9,272 nt of DNA from an uncultured Tolumonas sp. (GTDB lineage: Bacteria; Pseudomonadota; Gammaproteobacteria; Enterobacterales; Aeromonadaceae), in contig CAIZDF010000100.1 of the NCBI GenBank assembly GCA_903931645.1, positions 1-9,272 of the forward strand, in the 5' to 3' direction. The translations under genes and the position numbers were made by a program. Positions 1 to 6,056 of the stretch are shown piece after piece; the first letter of the stretch is position 1; every line of letters begins with the position of its first letter. Under the pieces are notes generated by a model. It was not told the DNA's origin. It searched no databases and saw only the letters and a list, made by a program, of their open reading frames with translations.

Positions 1-1140
1 AATAGTACCGGCACCGATATTCACGTTGGCGCCAATGTCACTGTCGCCCAGATAACTCAGATGACCCGCTTTGGAACCGAAACCCAATTTGGCATTTTTC
101 AGCTCCACAAAATTCCCGACATGCGCTTGTGCCGCGAGCTCGGCACCCGGGCGCAAACGGGCAAATGGCCCCACCGTGCAACCTTCGGCCAAGGTGGAAC
201 TCTCAATGATGGAATACGGGCTGATAATGCTGTCGTCGGCGATAGCGCAGTTTTTTAAAATACAGCCGGCACCAATCTGCACGCGATGACCTAATGTCAC
301 CTGACCTTCAATGATCACATTGGCATCGATAACAACATCTTCACCGCAAGTCAGTGCGCCGCGCAGATCAAACCGCGCCGGATCCAACAGCGTAACGCCG
401 TCCAGCATCAGTTGTTCTGCCGCACGTTTTTGATAAAAGCGTTCCAGATTGGCCAATTGCAGACGGTTATTGGCACCTTCCACTTCCTGCGCACAACTTG
501 GTTGTGCCGTTTGAATAGAACTACCCGCATGATGTGCTGCCGCGATAACGTCGGTCAGGTAATATTCGCCCTGCGCATTTTTATTGGTTAAGCCCGCCAG
601 CCACTGTTTCAGCTGTTTCGCCGGCGCCACCAGCACACCAGTGTTCACTTCGTTGATCCGCTGTTGACCAACACTGGCATCTTTTTGCTCAACGATACCC
701 ACGACCTGATCGTCCGCGCGCAGAATTCGACCGTACCCGGTAGGGTCATCCAACGATACCGTCAATAAACCAATGCCGTTTTTCGGTTGGACTTGCAACA
801 GCTCCTGTAATGTCTCGGTGGTGATCAACGGCGTATCCCCGTACAACACCAAGACGTTGGCATCATCCGGGATCGCCGGTGTTGCCTGTGCCACTGCATG
901 CCCAGTACCCAGCTGTTCAGCCTGCAGCACCCACTCCACATCGACTTCATTCAGTTTGGCCTGCATCACTTCGCCGCCATGCCCATAGACCAGATGAATT
1001 TTATCGGCATTAAGTTGGCGGGCGGTGGCAATAACATGGCTCACCATCGGGCGCCCAGCAACAGGATGCAGCACTTTTGGCAGGGATGAGCGCATACGGG
1101 TGCCTTTACCCGCCGCCAGAATAATCACATGCAGAGACAT
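1..1140 (-). CDS. glmU: Bifunctional GlmU (GlcNAc-1-P uridyltransferase / GlcN-1-P acetyltransferase), C-terminus cut by window edge
   Basis: GlmU acetylates glucosamine-1-phosphate with acetyl-CoA and then couples the product to UTP, giving UDP-GlcNAc for peptidoglycan and LPS in the cytoplasm. Reading the minus strand from the ATG at 1140 gives 380 uninterrupted codons to the window edge. The N-terminal pyrophosphorylase domain shows the nucleotide-binding loop LAAGKGTRM (residues 8-16), K22, the QLGTGHA motif (76-82), the metal-binding aspartate in YGDTP (D102), and [10 protein letters not shown]. From about residue 250 left-handed beta-helix hexapeptides follow, with acetyltransferase residues R330, K348, H360 and Y363 aligning with E. 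coli R333, K351, H363 and Y366. The family is about 456 residues long, so about 75 residues lie outside the window. A GAGG Shine-Dalgarno stands about 8 nt before the ATG. It is transcribed divergently from the luxR-type gene. The identification is very secure. Confidence 0.98.
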   Translation of the reverse strand, partial: MSLHVIILAAGKGTRMRSSLPKVLHPVAGRPMVSHVIATARQLNADKIHLVYGHGGEVMQAKLNEVDVEWVLQAEQLGTGHAVAQATPAIPDDANVLVLYGDTPLITTETLQELLQVQPKNGIGLLTVSLDDPTGYGRILRADDQVVGIVEQKDASVGQQRINEVNTGVLVAPAKQLKQWLAGLTNKNAQGEYYLTDVIAAAHHAGSSIQTAQPSCAQEVEGANNRLQLANLERFYQKRAAEQLMLDGVTLLDPARFDLRGALTCGEDVVIDANVIIEGQVTLGHRVQIGAGCILKNCAIADDSIISPYSIIESSTLAEGCTVGPFARLRPGAELAAQAHVGNFVELKNAKLGFGSKAGHLSYLGDSDIGANVNIGAGTI

Positions 1141-1170
1141 AACGAACCTCAATCATTACAGATGGGCGTT

Positions 1171-1176
1171 ATTCTA
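1171..1176 (-). promoter_or_regulatory. Candidate -10 box for glmU
   Basis: On the minus strand this reads TAGAAT, five of six matches to TATAAT, about 30 nt upstream of the glmU start. No convincing -35 hexamer lies 16-18 nt further upstream, so the assignment is tentative. Confidence 0.3.
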
Positions 1177-1311
1177 GAAGAAAAGAGGCGGAACAGAACA
1201 GAACTAATCAACTCTCGACGGCGCATATTATTAGTCCAAAATATATGCCACTGCAAAAAACCAATACCCTGTCAGATTTTCTCTGTGCGCAAGGACTGAA
1301 TTGGCTAACAA

Positions 1312-1329
1312 ATATTTTGCGCAAAATAT
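1312..1329. repeat. Perfect 18-bp palindrome in the glmU/luxR intergenic region
   Basis: The arms ATATTTTGC and GCAAAATAT meet with no spacer. There is no T-run and the outer arms are all A/T, so it looks like a protein-binding operator and not a terminator. It lies just upstream of the proposed luxR promoter at 1348-1376. The word CAAAATAT of its right arm recurs at 1237-1244 in the same intergenic region. The binding protein is unknown. Confidence 0.6.
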
Positions 1330-1347
1330 GACCCATCATGTATCTTG

Positions 1348-1376
1348 TTGCACGTTGTCAACTGACAACTAATAAT
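1348..1376 (+). promoter_or_regulatory. Candidate sigma-70 promoter of the luxR-type gene with an inverted repeat in its spacer
   Basis: A -35-like TTGCAC (1348-1353) and a -10-like AATAAT (1371-1376, five of six matches) are separated by 17 bp. The spacer contains the inverted repeat GTTGTCA-AC-TGACAAC (1354-1369, 7-bp arms, 2-nt centre), which nearly fills it. A factor bound there would be expected to block RNA polymerase. An alternative -35, TTGTCA at 1355-1360, lies inside the repeat. Promoter assignment is by inspection only. Confidence 0.45.
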
Positions 1377-1401
1377 TAAATAAAGTACGGGATCATAAAA
1401 A

Positions 1402-2166
1402 ATGAATAACTTTACTTTTCCATTGGAAGAGCAGCGTTTTCGCATCCAAAATTGCCAAACACCGCAAATATTGGCCGATCAACTGGCCAAACTTTGCCTC
1501 GCCAACGGCTTTGAGTATTACCAACTCTGCCTGACACTGCGTCGCGGCTTACAGCAAACGGATCTGACCTTACTGATGCAAACGCCGGAAAACTGGGCTG
1601 AGCATTATGCACAAAACACTACCATCCAAAATGATTCACTGTATCTGCGTTCGCAGTCGCAAAGCCGCCCTTTATTCTGGCAAGCGGATGTCAAACTGGA
1701 ACATGAAGCCTTTCTGCCTATGGACTCTTGGCGTCAGTTCGGCATGGAAGAAGGTATTGCGATCCCGCTACACGGGCCATCGGGGTTTTACGGTTATTTT
1801 GCCCTGAGCCGCCATCGCAAAGAACCGATCCGCTTACAGGATTATTTCCACCTAAGTTATCTAGGCCATATTATTCAAGAACAGGCTATTCCGTTATTTT
1901 CTCCGGAACAATCGTATTTATCCTCGCGGGAAAAAGAGTGTTTGTTCTGGGTCAGTGAAGGCAAAACCTCGTGGGAAATTGCCCAGATCCTTGGCATTAC
2001 CGAACGCACGGTTAACTTTCACCTGAATAACGCCATTCGAAAAAGTGGCTGTAAAAACCGCTACCAGACGGTGGCTAAAAATATTATCACCGGGGAACTG
2101 GTGCACGCCGTCAACCGGATCAGCCTGACCAATATGATCCAGCAACCGCAACCGTTATCCGCTTAA
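1402..2166 (+). CDS. LuxR-family AHL-receptor-type transcriptional regulator, no luxI in the window
   Basis: This is a 254-residue cytoplasmic DNA-binding regulator with the quorum-sensing LuxR architecture: an N-terminal autoinducer-binding domain (about residues 18-160) and a C-terminal GerE/LuxR helix-turn-helix (about 170-235). Landmarks of the ligand pocket are present: W65, Y69, D78, W93 and G118, corresponding to TraR W57, Y61, D70, W85 and G113. The usual proline after the aspartate is Ser79. In the HTH, E177, L181 and G187 are conserved, as are the stretches SWEIAQILGI and ERTVNFHLNNAIRK. The length fits the family (about 235-260). The ribosome site is weak (GGGA, 9 nt before the ATG). 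No synthase gene adjoins it, so it may be a LuxR solo or may answer to a distant luxI. It is monocistronic, ending in an intrinsic terminator. The family is secure; the ligand and targets are unknown. Confidence 0.93.
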   Translation: MNNFTFPLEEQRFRIQNCQTPQILADQLAKLCLANGFEYYQLCLTLRRGLQQTDLTLLMQTPENWAEHYAQNTTIQNDSLYLRSQSQSRPLFWQADVKLEHEAFLPMDSWRQFGMEEGIAIPLHGPSGFYGYFALSRHRKEPIRLQDYFHLSYLGHIIQEQAIPLFSPEQSYLSSREKECLFWVSEGKTSWEIAQILGITERTVNFHLNNAIRKSGCKNRYQTVAKNIITGELVHAVNRISLTNMIQQPQPLSA

Positions 2167-2176
2167 TAAACGCCTT

Positions 2177-2214
2177 GAGACGCAGCACCGAAAACTGCGT
2201 CTCTTCTTTCTATT
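2177..2214 (+). terminator. Rho-independent terminator after the luxR-type gene
   Basis: A perfect 9-bp stem, GAGACGCAG (2177-2185) and CTGCGTCTC (2195-2203), encloses a 9-nt loop and is followed by the pyrimidine tract TTCTTTCTATT (2204-2214). It starts 10 nt after the stop codon. The tail is interrupted by cytosines but the stem is strong. It separates the luxR-type transcript from modE. Confidence 0.85.
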
Positions 2215-2250
2215 CCGCACATTCCATCCGCTGATCTTTTAGTCGCACGA

Positions 2251-2270
2251 ATAGGTTTGTTCGTACAGGT
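2251..2270 (+). promoter_or_regulatory. Lux-box-like element with one perfect half-site
   Basis: The right half TCGTACAGGT (2261-2270) equals, base for base, the right half of the Vibrio fischeri lux box as I remember it. The left half matches at only about four of ten positions, so the complete box is degenerate. It lies between the luxR-type terminator and modE, and abuts a 20-bp palindrome. Function is inferred from similarity and neighbourhood only. Confidence 0.3.
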
Positions 2271-2290
2271 ACAGTTGTTGCAACAACTGT
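2271..2290. repeat. Perfect 20-bp palindrome upstream of modE
   Basis: The arms ACAGTTGTTG and CAACAACTGT are perfect complements with no spacer. The sequence has moderate GC and no following T-run, so an operator is likelier than a terminator. Its length equals a LuxR-type site, but its outer bases (ACAG...CTGT) are the reverse of the CTGT...ACAG lux-box order, so the binding protein is uncertain. It lies 24 bp upstream of the putative ModE operator. Confidence 0.6.
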
Positions 2291-2313
2291 TTCAATCTGC
2301 ACATTTTTAATGT

Positions 2314-2337
2314 CGCTATACGTACTAAAACATTACG
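2314..2337. promoter_or_regulatory. Putative ModE-molybdate operator
   Basis: CGCTATA at 2314-2320 and ACATTACG at 2330-2337 are placed as in the E. coli modA operator, whose 24-bp core begins CGTTATAT and ends ACATAACG at the same overall length (compared from memory). The site lies 45 bp before the modE start, where molybdate-bound ModE could repress transcription of modE-modB-modC. This implies autoregulation. Confidence 0.65.
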
Positions 2338-2381
2338 CGCTACATGTTAAATCGCATCTCCACCTGTTGTGAGAGGTTTTC

Positions 2382-3233
2382 ATGTCCCGACAACCAACTT
2401 CAACGCCGCCCGCTCTGTTAGGGGAACTCAAATTATGCACTGAAGTGGGGCCTTCTTTAGGGGATACCCGTATTCAATTATTAGAAGCGATTGAACGTTT
2501 GGGCTCGTTATCACAAGCGGCTAAATCCATTCCCATGTCGTATCGTGCCGCCTGGGATGCATTGGACGAGATGAATAATCTAGCAGAGCAGCCGTTAGTT
2601 ATTCGCACTGCTGGAGGGAAAAATGGCGGAGGCACTCAACTTACCGCCTACGGTAAACAGACCGTTGCTTTGTATCGCGCGCTGCAGGCGGAATATCAAC
2701 AAGTTCTCGAAAGAGTACAACAGCAACTGCAAAATAAGCCCTGTCAGCAAGATGACAATTTTTACGACATCACGCAATTTCGTCGTTTATTACGTCGCAT
2801 ATCGATGCGCAGTAGCGCGCGGAATCAGTTTGTCGGTACGGTAGTGGCGCTGCGTACTGCACCGGTCGATTTTGAAGTGACCTTGCAGTTGGACGATAAC
2901 GTGCAGCTGATTGCCGTAATCACCCGTGAATCAGCAGAAAGCTTAGGTATTGCCATGGGGCAAGAGTTATATGCACTCGTAAAATCATCATCGGTCATGT
3001 TGGTTACTGACCGCAAATTAAAACTCTCACCCCGCAATCAGTTGTGGGGACACATCAGCAAAATTCATCGCGGCCCGGTGAATAGCGAAGTGGTGATCAA
3101 CTTGCCTGGAGATAAAACAGTGTGTGCTGTGGTCACCACCGAAAGTGTCGACACCATGCAATTGCAGGAAGGTCAGGAAGCGTGCGCAGCCTTCAAAGCA
3201 TCGGCGGTTTTACTGTGTAGTTATCAAGGATAA
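2382..3233 (+). CDS. modE: Molybdate-responsive transcriptional regulator ModE
   Basis: ModE is a dimeric cytoplasmic regulator that binds molybdate and then represses molybdate-uptake genes. The 283-residue product has an N-terminal LysR-like winged helix (about residues 14-115) with the recognition region SLSQAAKSIPMSYRAAWDAL (42-61) and the glycine-rich wing GGKNGGGTQLTAYG (78-91). Two tandem Mop/TOBE ligand domains follow, the first opening with SARNQ (145-149) and the second with SPRNQ (216-220). It is slightly longer than E. coli ModE (262). The start is supported by GAGAGG about 6 nt upstream. A ModE-type operator precedes the gene, so it is probably autoregulated. It heads a tight cluster with modB and modC, with no modA between. 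Confidence in the family is very high; tungstate would probably also be sensed, as in other ModE proteins. Confidence 0.97.
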   Translation: MSRQPTSTPPALLGELKLCTEVGPSLGDTRIQLLEAIERLGSLSQAAKSIPMSYRAAWDALDEMNNLAEQPLVIRTAGGKNGGGTQLTAYGKQTVALYRALQAEYQQVLERVQQQLQNKPCQQDDNFYDITQFRRLLRRISMRSSARNQFVGTVVALRTAPVDFEVTLQLDDNVQLIAVITRESAESLGIAMGQELYALVKSSSVMLVTDRKLKLSPRNQLWGHISKIHRGPVNSEVVINLPGDKTVCAVVTTESVDTMQLQEGQEACAAFKASAVLLCSYQG

Positions 3234-3248
3234 GCATCAAGGATAAAC
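3223..3248. repeat. 13-bp tandem duplication at the modE/modB junction
   Basis: Two adjacent 13-bp units, ATCAAGGATAAGC (3223-3235) and ATCAAGGATAAAC (3236-3248), agree at 12 of 13 positions. The first contains the modE stop codon (3231-3233). The second supplies the Shine-Dalgarno AAGGA (3239-3243) that serves modB. Confidence 0.85.
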
Positions 3249-3252
3249 CAGC

Positions 3253-3930
3253 ATGATGGAACAAGACTGGAACACGGTGTGGCTGACACTCAAGCTGGCC
3301 TTGTTGGTGATGGGGATTTTATTATTAGTTGCCACACCGCTGGCCTGGTGGCTATCACAAACCCGCAGCCGTTATAAACCGCTGTTTAATGCCATCTTAA
3401 GCCTACCTATGGTGTTGCCGCCGACCGTGTTGGGCTTTTACCTGTTGTTATTACTCGGCCCCCATGGCCCAGTCGGGCAGTTATTGGCCGCATTACATTG
3501 GCAGGCGCTGCCCTTTAGTTTTGCCGGCATCGTGCTCGGTGGTGTCTTACATAGCCTGCCATTTGCCATTCAGCCGATCCAAAACTCCTTCGAGGCGATG
3601 GGTTCGCGCCCATTGGAAGTTGCCGCTACCTTACGGGCCTCACCGCTGGATCGTTTCTTTTCCGTGGCACTGCCTCTGGCTAGGCCGGGGCTAGTAACTG
3701 CCGCCGTAATGGCGTTTTGCCACAGCATCGGCGAATTCGGGGTGGTGTTGATGATTGGGGGCAGCATTCCCGGTGAAACCAAAGTGTTGTCGATTTTGCT
3801 GTATGAGCACGTCGAGAATCAGGAATATCTGCAAGCGCACTGGCTGGCTGGAGGCATGGTGTTATTTGCCATGTTAGCGCTGATGCTGATCTACTGGTTT
3901 GGTCAGAATCGGAGAGCACAGCATGGCTGA
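3253..3930 (+). CDS. modB: Molybdate ABC transporter permease ModB
   Basis: ModB forms the homodimeric inner-membrane channel through which molybdate enters after delivery by periplasmic ModA. The 225-residue protein has five or so hydrophobic segments (about residues 10-34, 45-68, 85-108, 145-170, 195-216). The cytoplasmic EAA loop that docks on the ATPase is visible around EVAATLRASPLDRFFSVALP (122-141), followed by the conserved glycine and the HSIGEFG segment (157-163) typical of ModB/CysT permeases. Length is normal (E. coli 229). The ATG at 3253 lies 9 nt after AAGGA; a second ATG at 3256 is possible but spaced less well. It starts 19 bp after modE and its stop overlaps modC. A sulfate permease would look similar, but ModE and Mop-domain ModC neighbours settle the substrate. 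Confidence 0.96.
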   Translation: MMEQDWNTVWLTLKLALLVMGILLLVATPLAWWLSQTRSRYKPLFNAILSLPMVLPPTVLGFYLLLLLGPHGPVGQLLAALHWQALPFSFAGIVLGGVLHSLPFAIQPIQNSFEAMGSRPLEVAATLRASPLDRFFSVALPLARPGLVTAAVMAFCHSIGEFGVVLMIGGSIPGETKVLSILLYEHVENQEYLQAHWLAGGMVLFAMLALMLIYWFGQNRRAQHG

Positions 3931-5002
3931 TGTTTCGATCCGGCTGTGCTGGCCACGTGGTGATTTTGAGCTGGATGTCGCGCTGCAATTGCCAGGGCAA
4001 GGTATCAGTGCGTTATTTGGGCCATCAGGTTGCGGCAAAACCACCTGCCTGCGGGCACTGGCGGGGTTGGAAAAATTGCCGGATGCCTATATCGCAATTG
4101 GTGATGAGATCTGGCAAGACTCGAGCCGGAATATCTTCATTCCCCCACATCAACGCGCATTAGGTTATGTCTTTCAGGAGGCCAGCCTGTTTCCGCATTT
4201 ATCCGTCGAACAAAATCTGTTGTTTGGTGTGAAACGGTTGCCTAAACAACATCCGAAAGCCGATTTTGCTTATATCTGTCAGCTGTTAGGCATTCAAGCT
4301 CTATTACAGCGCCGCCCACATCAGTTATCTGGCGGTGAACGGCAACGAGTGGCGATTGCTCGCGCCTTGTTGTTGGCACCGAAAATTTTATTGATGGATG
4401 AGCCGTTATCCGCGCTGGATCAAGCCAGAAAACAGGAGATCTTGCCTTATCTGGAACAGTTACACCGCCAATTGTCGATCCCTATAATTTATGTCAGCCA
4501 TGCAACCGATGAGGTTTCACGGTTGGCGGATCATCTGACCCTATTACAACAAGGCAAAGTGGTGGCATCAGGCCCCTTAAATGACACCTTATCACGCTTA
4601 GATTTACCCGCTGACTTTGCTGAACAAGCCGCCGTGGTATGGGAGATGATGTTACATGAGCTGGAAGACGATGGTCTGGCGCATTTGCAAACCACCGATC
4701 AGATCTCGTTATTGGTCGGACAAACCAAACAAGCACTCGGTAGCCGCGTTCGCTGCCGGATCGATGCCCGTGATGTCAGCCTTAGTCTACATAAGGCAGT
4801 TGATTCCAGTATTCTGAATTTATTACCCGCCACCTTGCTGGACATGGTGCCAGCAGAAACACCGGGCCATCTGCTGGTTAAGTTACAGGTTGGTCAACAA
4901 CCGCTGCTGGCGCGAATCACGCAACGCTCGGCGCATACCCTCAAATTACAGCCAGCGATGCCGTTGTGGGTTCAGATCAAAGCAGTTGCACTATTGGAAT
5001 GA
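3923..5002 (+). CDS. modC: Molybdate ABC transporter ATP-binding protein ModC
   Basis: ModC is the cytoplasmic ATPase driving molybdate import with ModB. From the chosen ATG the product has 359 residues (E. coli 352). Visible are Walker A GPSGCGKTT (33-41), the Q-loop in VFQEASLFPHLS (Q85), signature LSGGERQ (135-141), Walker B ILLMDEP (155-161), D-loop SALD (163-166) and the switch histidine H193. Residues about 295-359 form a Mop/TOBE domain, the ModC hallmark that can bind oxyanion for trans-inhibition. I prefer the ATG at 3923 over the in-frame ATG at 3899, because GGAG stands 8 nt before 3923 and family members begin near this point. The gene overlaps modB by 8 bp, implying translational coupling. 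Confidence 0.96.
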   Translation: MADVSIRLCWPRGDFELDVALQLPGQGISALFGPSGCGKTTCLRALAGLEKLPDAYIAIGDEIWQDSSRNIFIPPHQRALGYVFQEASLFPHLSVEQNLLFGVKRLPKQHPKADFAYICQLLGIQALLQRRPHQLSGGERQRVAIARALLLAPKILLMDEPLSALDQARKQEILPYLEQLHRQLSIPIIYVSHATDEVSRLADHLTLLQQGKVVASGPLNDTLSRLDLPADFAEQAAVVWEMMLHELEDDGLAHLQTTDQISLLVGQTKQALGSRVRCRIDARDVSLSLHKAVDSSILNLLPATLLDMVPAETPGHLLVKLQVGQQPLLARITQRSAHTLKLQPAMPLWVQIKAVALLE

Positions 5003-5020
5003 CGCCTGCCGGCATATACT
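4994..5020 (+). promoter_or_regulatory. Candidate promoter for eamA
   Basis: TTGGAA (4994-4999) and TATACT (5015-5020, five of six matches to TATAAT) are spaced 15 bp apart, shorter than the optimum. The -35 part overlaps the end of modC. It would start transcription near 5027, giving a short leader before eamA at 5051. No intrinsic terminator is visible after modC, so readthrough from the mod operon is also possible. Confidence 0.4.
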
Positions 5021-5050
5021 GAAACCTCAATACCAACAGGACCAATACGC

Positions 5051-5962
5051 ATGTCTTTGAAAGATTGGGGTTTCGCTCTGCTGATTGTGTTTGCATGGGG
5101 ATTTAACTTTGTCGTGATCCACTGGGGGCTCGACGGGTTATCGCCATTATTGTTAGGCGCTTTACGTTTCTCGATGGTTGCCTTTCCGGCCATCTTGTTT
5201 GTCCCACGGCCCAAGATCGCCTGGCGCTGGCTATTAGCCTATGGGTTGACCATTAGTTTCGGACAATTTGCCTTCTTATTTACTGCCATGAAAGTGGGAA
5301 TGCCAGCCGGGATTGCTTCGCTGGTTTTACAATCGCAGGTGTTGTTTACCTTGCTGTTTGCCGCTGTGTTATTACGGGAACATTGGTTAGCGCATCAGCC
5401 ATTTACCTTAGGTGTTTCCGCACTCGGCTTGGTGTTACTAGCGACACAGCAAGGGCAAAGTGGAATGACGCTGGCAGGTTTCCTGCTCACGATTTGTGCC
5501 GCTGCTTGCTGGGGGTTAGGCAATATCATTAATCGCCATATATCGCGTCAGGCGTCATTGAATTTGCTGAGTCTGGTGGTCTGGAGTGCGTTGATCCCTC
5601 CCTTGCCGTTTTTCATCGCTTCATACTGGTTGGAAGGGCCAACTGTGATAGCAAACAGCCTGTTGCATCTGCAATGGCATTCCGTACTGGCCGTGGTCTA
5701 TCTGGCGCTGATCGCCACCTTGTATGGCTATGTGGCGTGGGGACGTCTGCTACGAACATATCCGGTGGCACAAGTCGCACCTTTAACCTTATTGGTGCCG
5801 CTGGTCGGCCTGTTTTGCGCACGACTATTTTTGAATGAACAACTGACGCACTGGCAATGGATCGGTATTTTGCTGGTGTTGTCAGGTCTGTTACTCAATA
5901 TATTCTGGCCCCGCTGGCTCAAGATTCGTCACCGTCAAACGATAAAATCTACCGATCATTAG
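5051..5962 (+). CDS. eamA: EamA, DMT-superfamily O-acetylserine/cysteine exporter-like protein
   Basis: This 303-residue inner-membrane protein has about ten hydrophobic segments in two homologous halves, the EamA/DMT arrangement. It resembles E. coli EamA (YdeD, 299 residues), which exports O-acetylserine and cysteine. Shared stretches, compared from memory, include WGFNFVVI (16-23), the AFPA region (44-47), YGLTISFGQFAFLF (64-77), MPAGIASLVLQ (84-94) and VVWSALIPPLPFF (176-188). The second half carries VAPLTLLVPLVGL (242-254) and NEQLTHWQW (262-270), normal for the family. The start has AGGA about 9 nt upstream. It follows modC after 48 bp and may have its own promoter. Subfamily identity is good; the exact substrate is inferred and could be another amino acid. 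Confidence 0.88.
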   Translation: MSLKDWGFALLIVFAWGFNFVVIHWGLDGLSPLLLGALRFSMVAFPAILFVPRPKIAWRWLLAYGLTISFGQFAFLFTAMKVGMPAGIASLVLQSQVLFTLLFAAVLLREHWLAHQPFTLGVSALGLVLLATQQGQSGMTLAGFLLTICAAACWGLGNIINRHISRQASLNLLSLVVWSALIPPLPFFIASYWLEGPTVIANSLLHLQWHSVLAVVYLALIATLYGYVAWGRLLRTYPVAQVAPLTLLVPLVGLFCARLFLNEQLTHWQWIGILLVLSGLLLNIFWPRWLKIRHRQTIKSTDH

Positions 5963-5995
5963 TTCCGTAACGGCAGAGATAAAATCTTGTAAATC

Positions 5996-6026
5996 TTCAC
6001 GAGTCGCAGACAGATCTCGCTATGAT
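5996..6026 (+). promoter_or_regulatory. Candidate promoter for macA
   Basis: TATGAT (6021-6026) matches TATAAT at five of six positions. A weak -35, TTCACG (5996-6001), lies 19 bp upstream, longer than optimal. It lies in the 94-bp gap between eamA and macA, which shows no clear terminator. An activator-dependent promoter would fit the poor -35. Confidence 0.4.
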
Positions 6027-6056
6027 GTCCAGCGAAGATGAGCGCGGAGCTGAGAC

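Noticed and set aside
773..1089. Two plus-strand open frames inside the glmU region
   Set aside because: They are antisense to the conserved catalytic domain of GlmU, cysteine/serine-rich by chance and without a convincing start signal.
2271..2290. The 20-bp palindrome as an intrinsic terminator
   Set aside because: It has no U-tract after it, a zero-length loop and modest GC, and a far better terminator already follows the luxR-type gene at 2177-2214.
3899..3922. Upstream in-frame ATG for modC at 3899
   Set aside because: It would lengthen the overlap with modB to 32 bp and add eight non-family residues; the ATG at 3923 has GGAG at proper spacing.
3680..4000. 106-codon open frame on the minus strand across the modB/modC junction
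   Set aside because: It is antisense to two well-supported genes, resembles no family I know, and its composition mirrors the coding strand; a shadow frame.
5941..5987. GATAAAATCT occurring twice (5941-5950 and 5978-5987) around the end of eamA
   Set aside because: A 10-bp direct repeat with one copy in coding sequence and no further copies noticed; likely chance in A/T-rich DNA.
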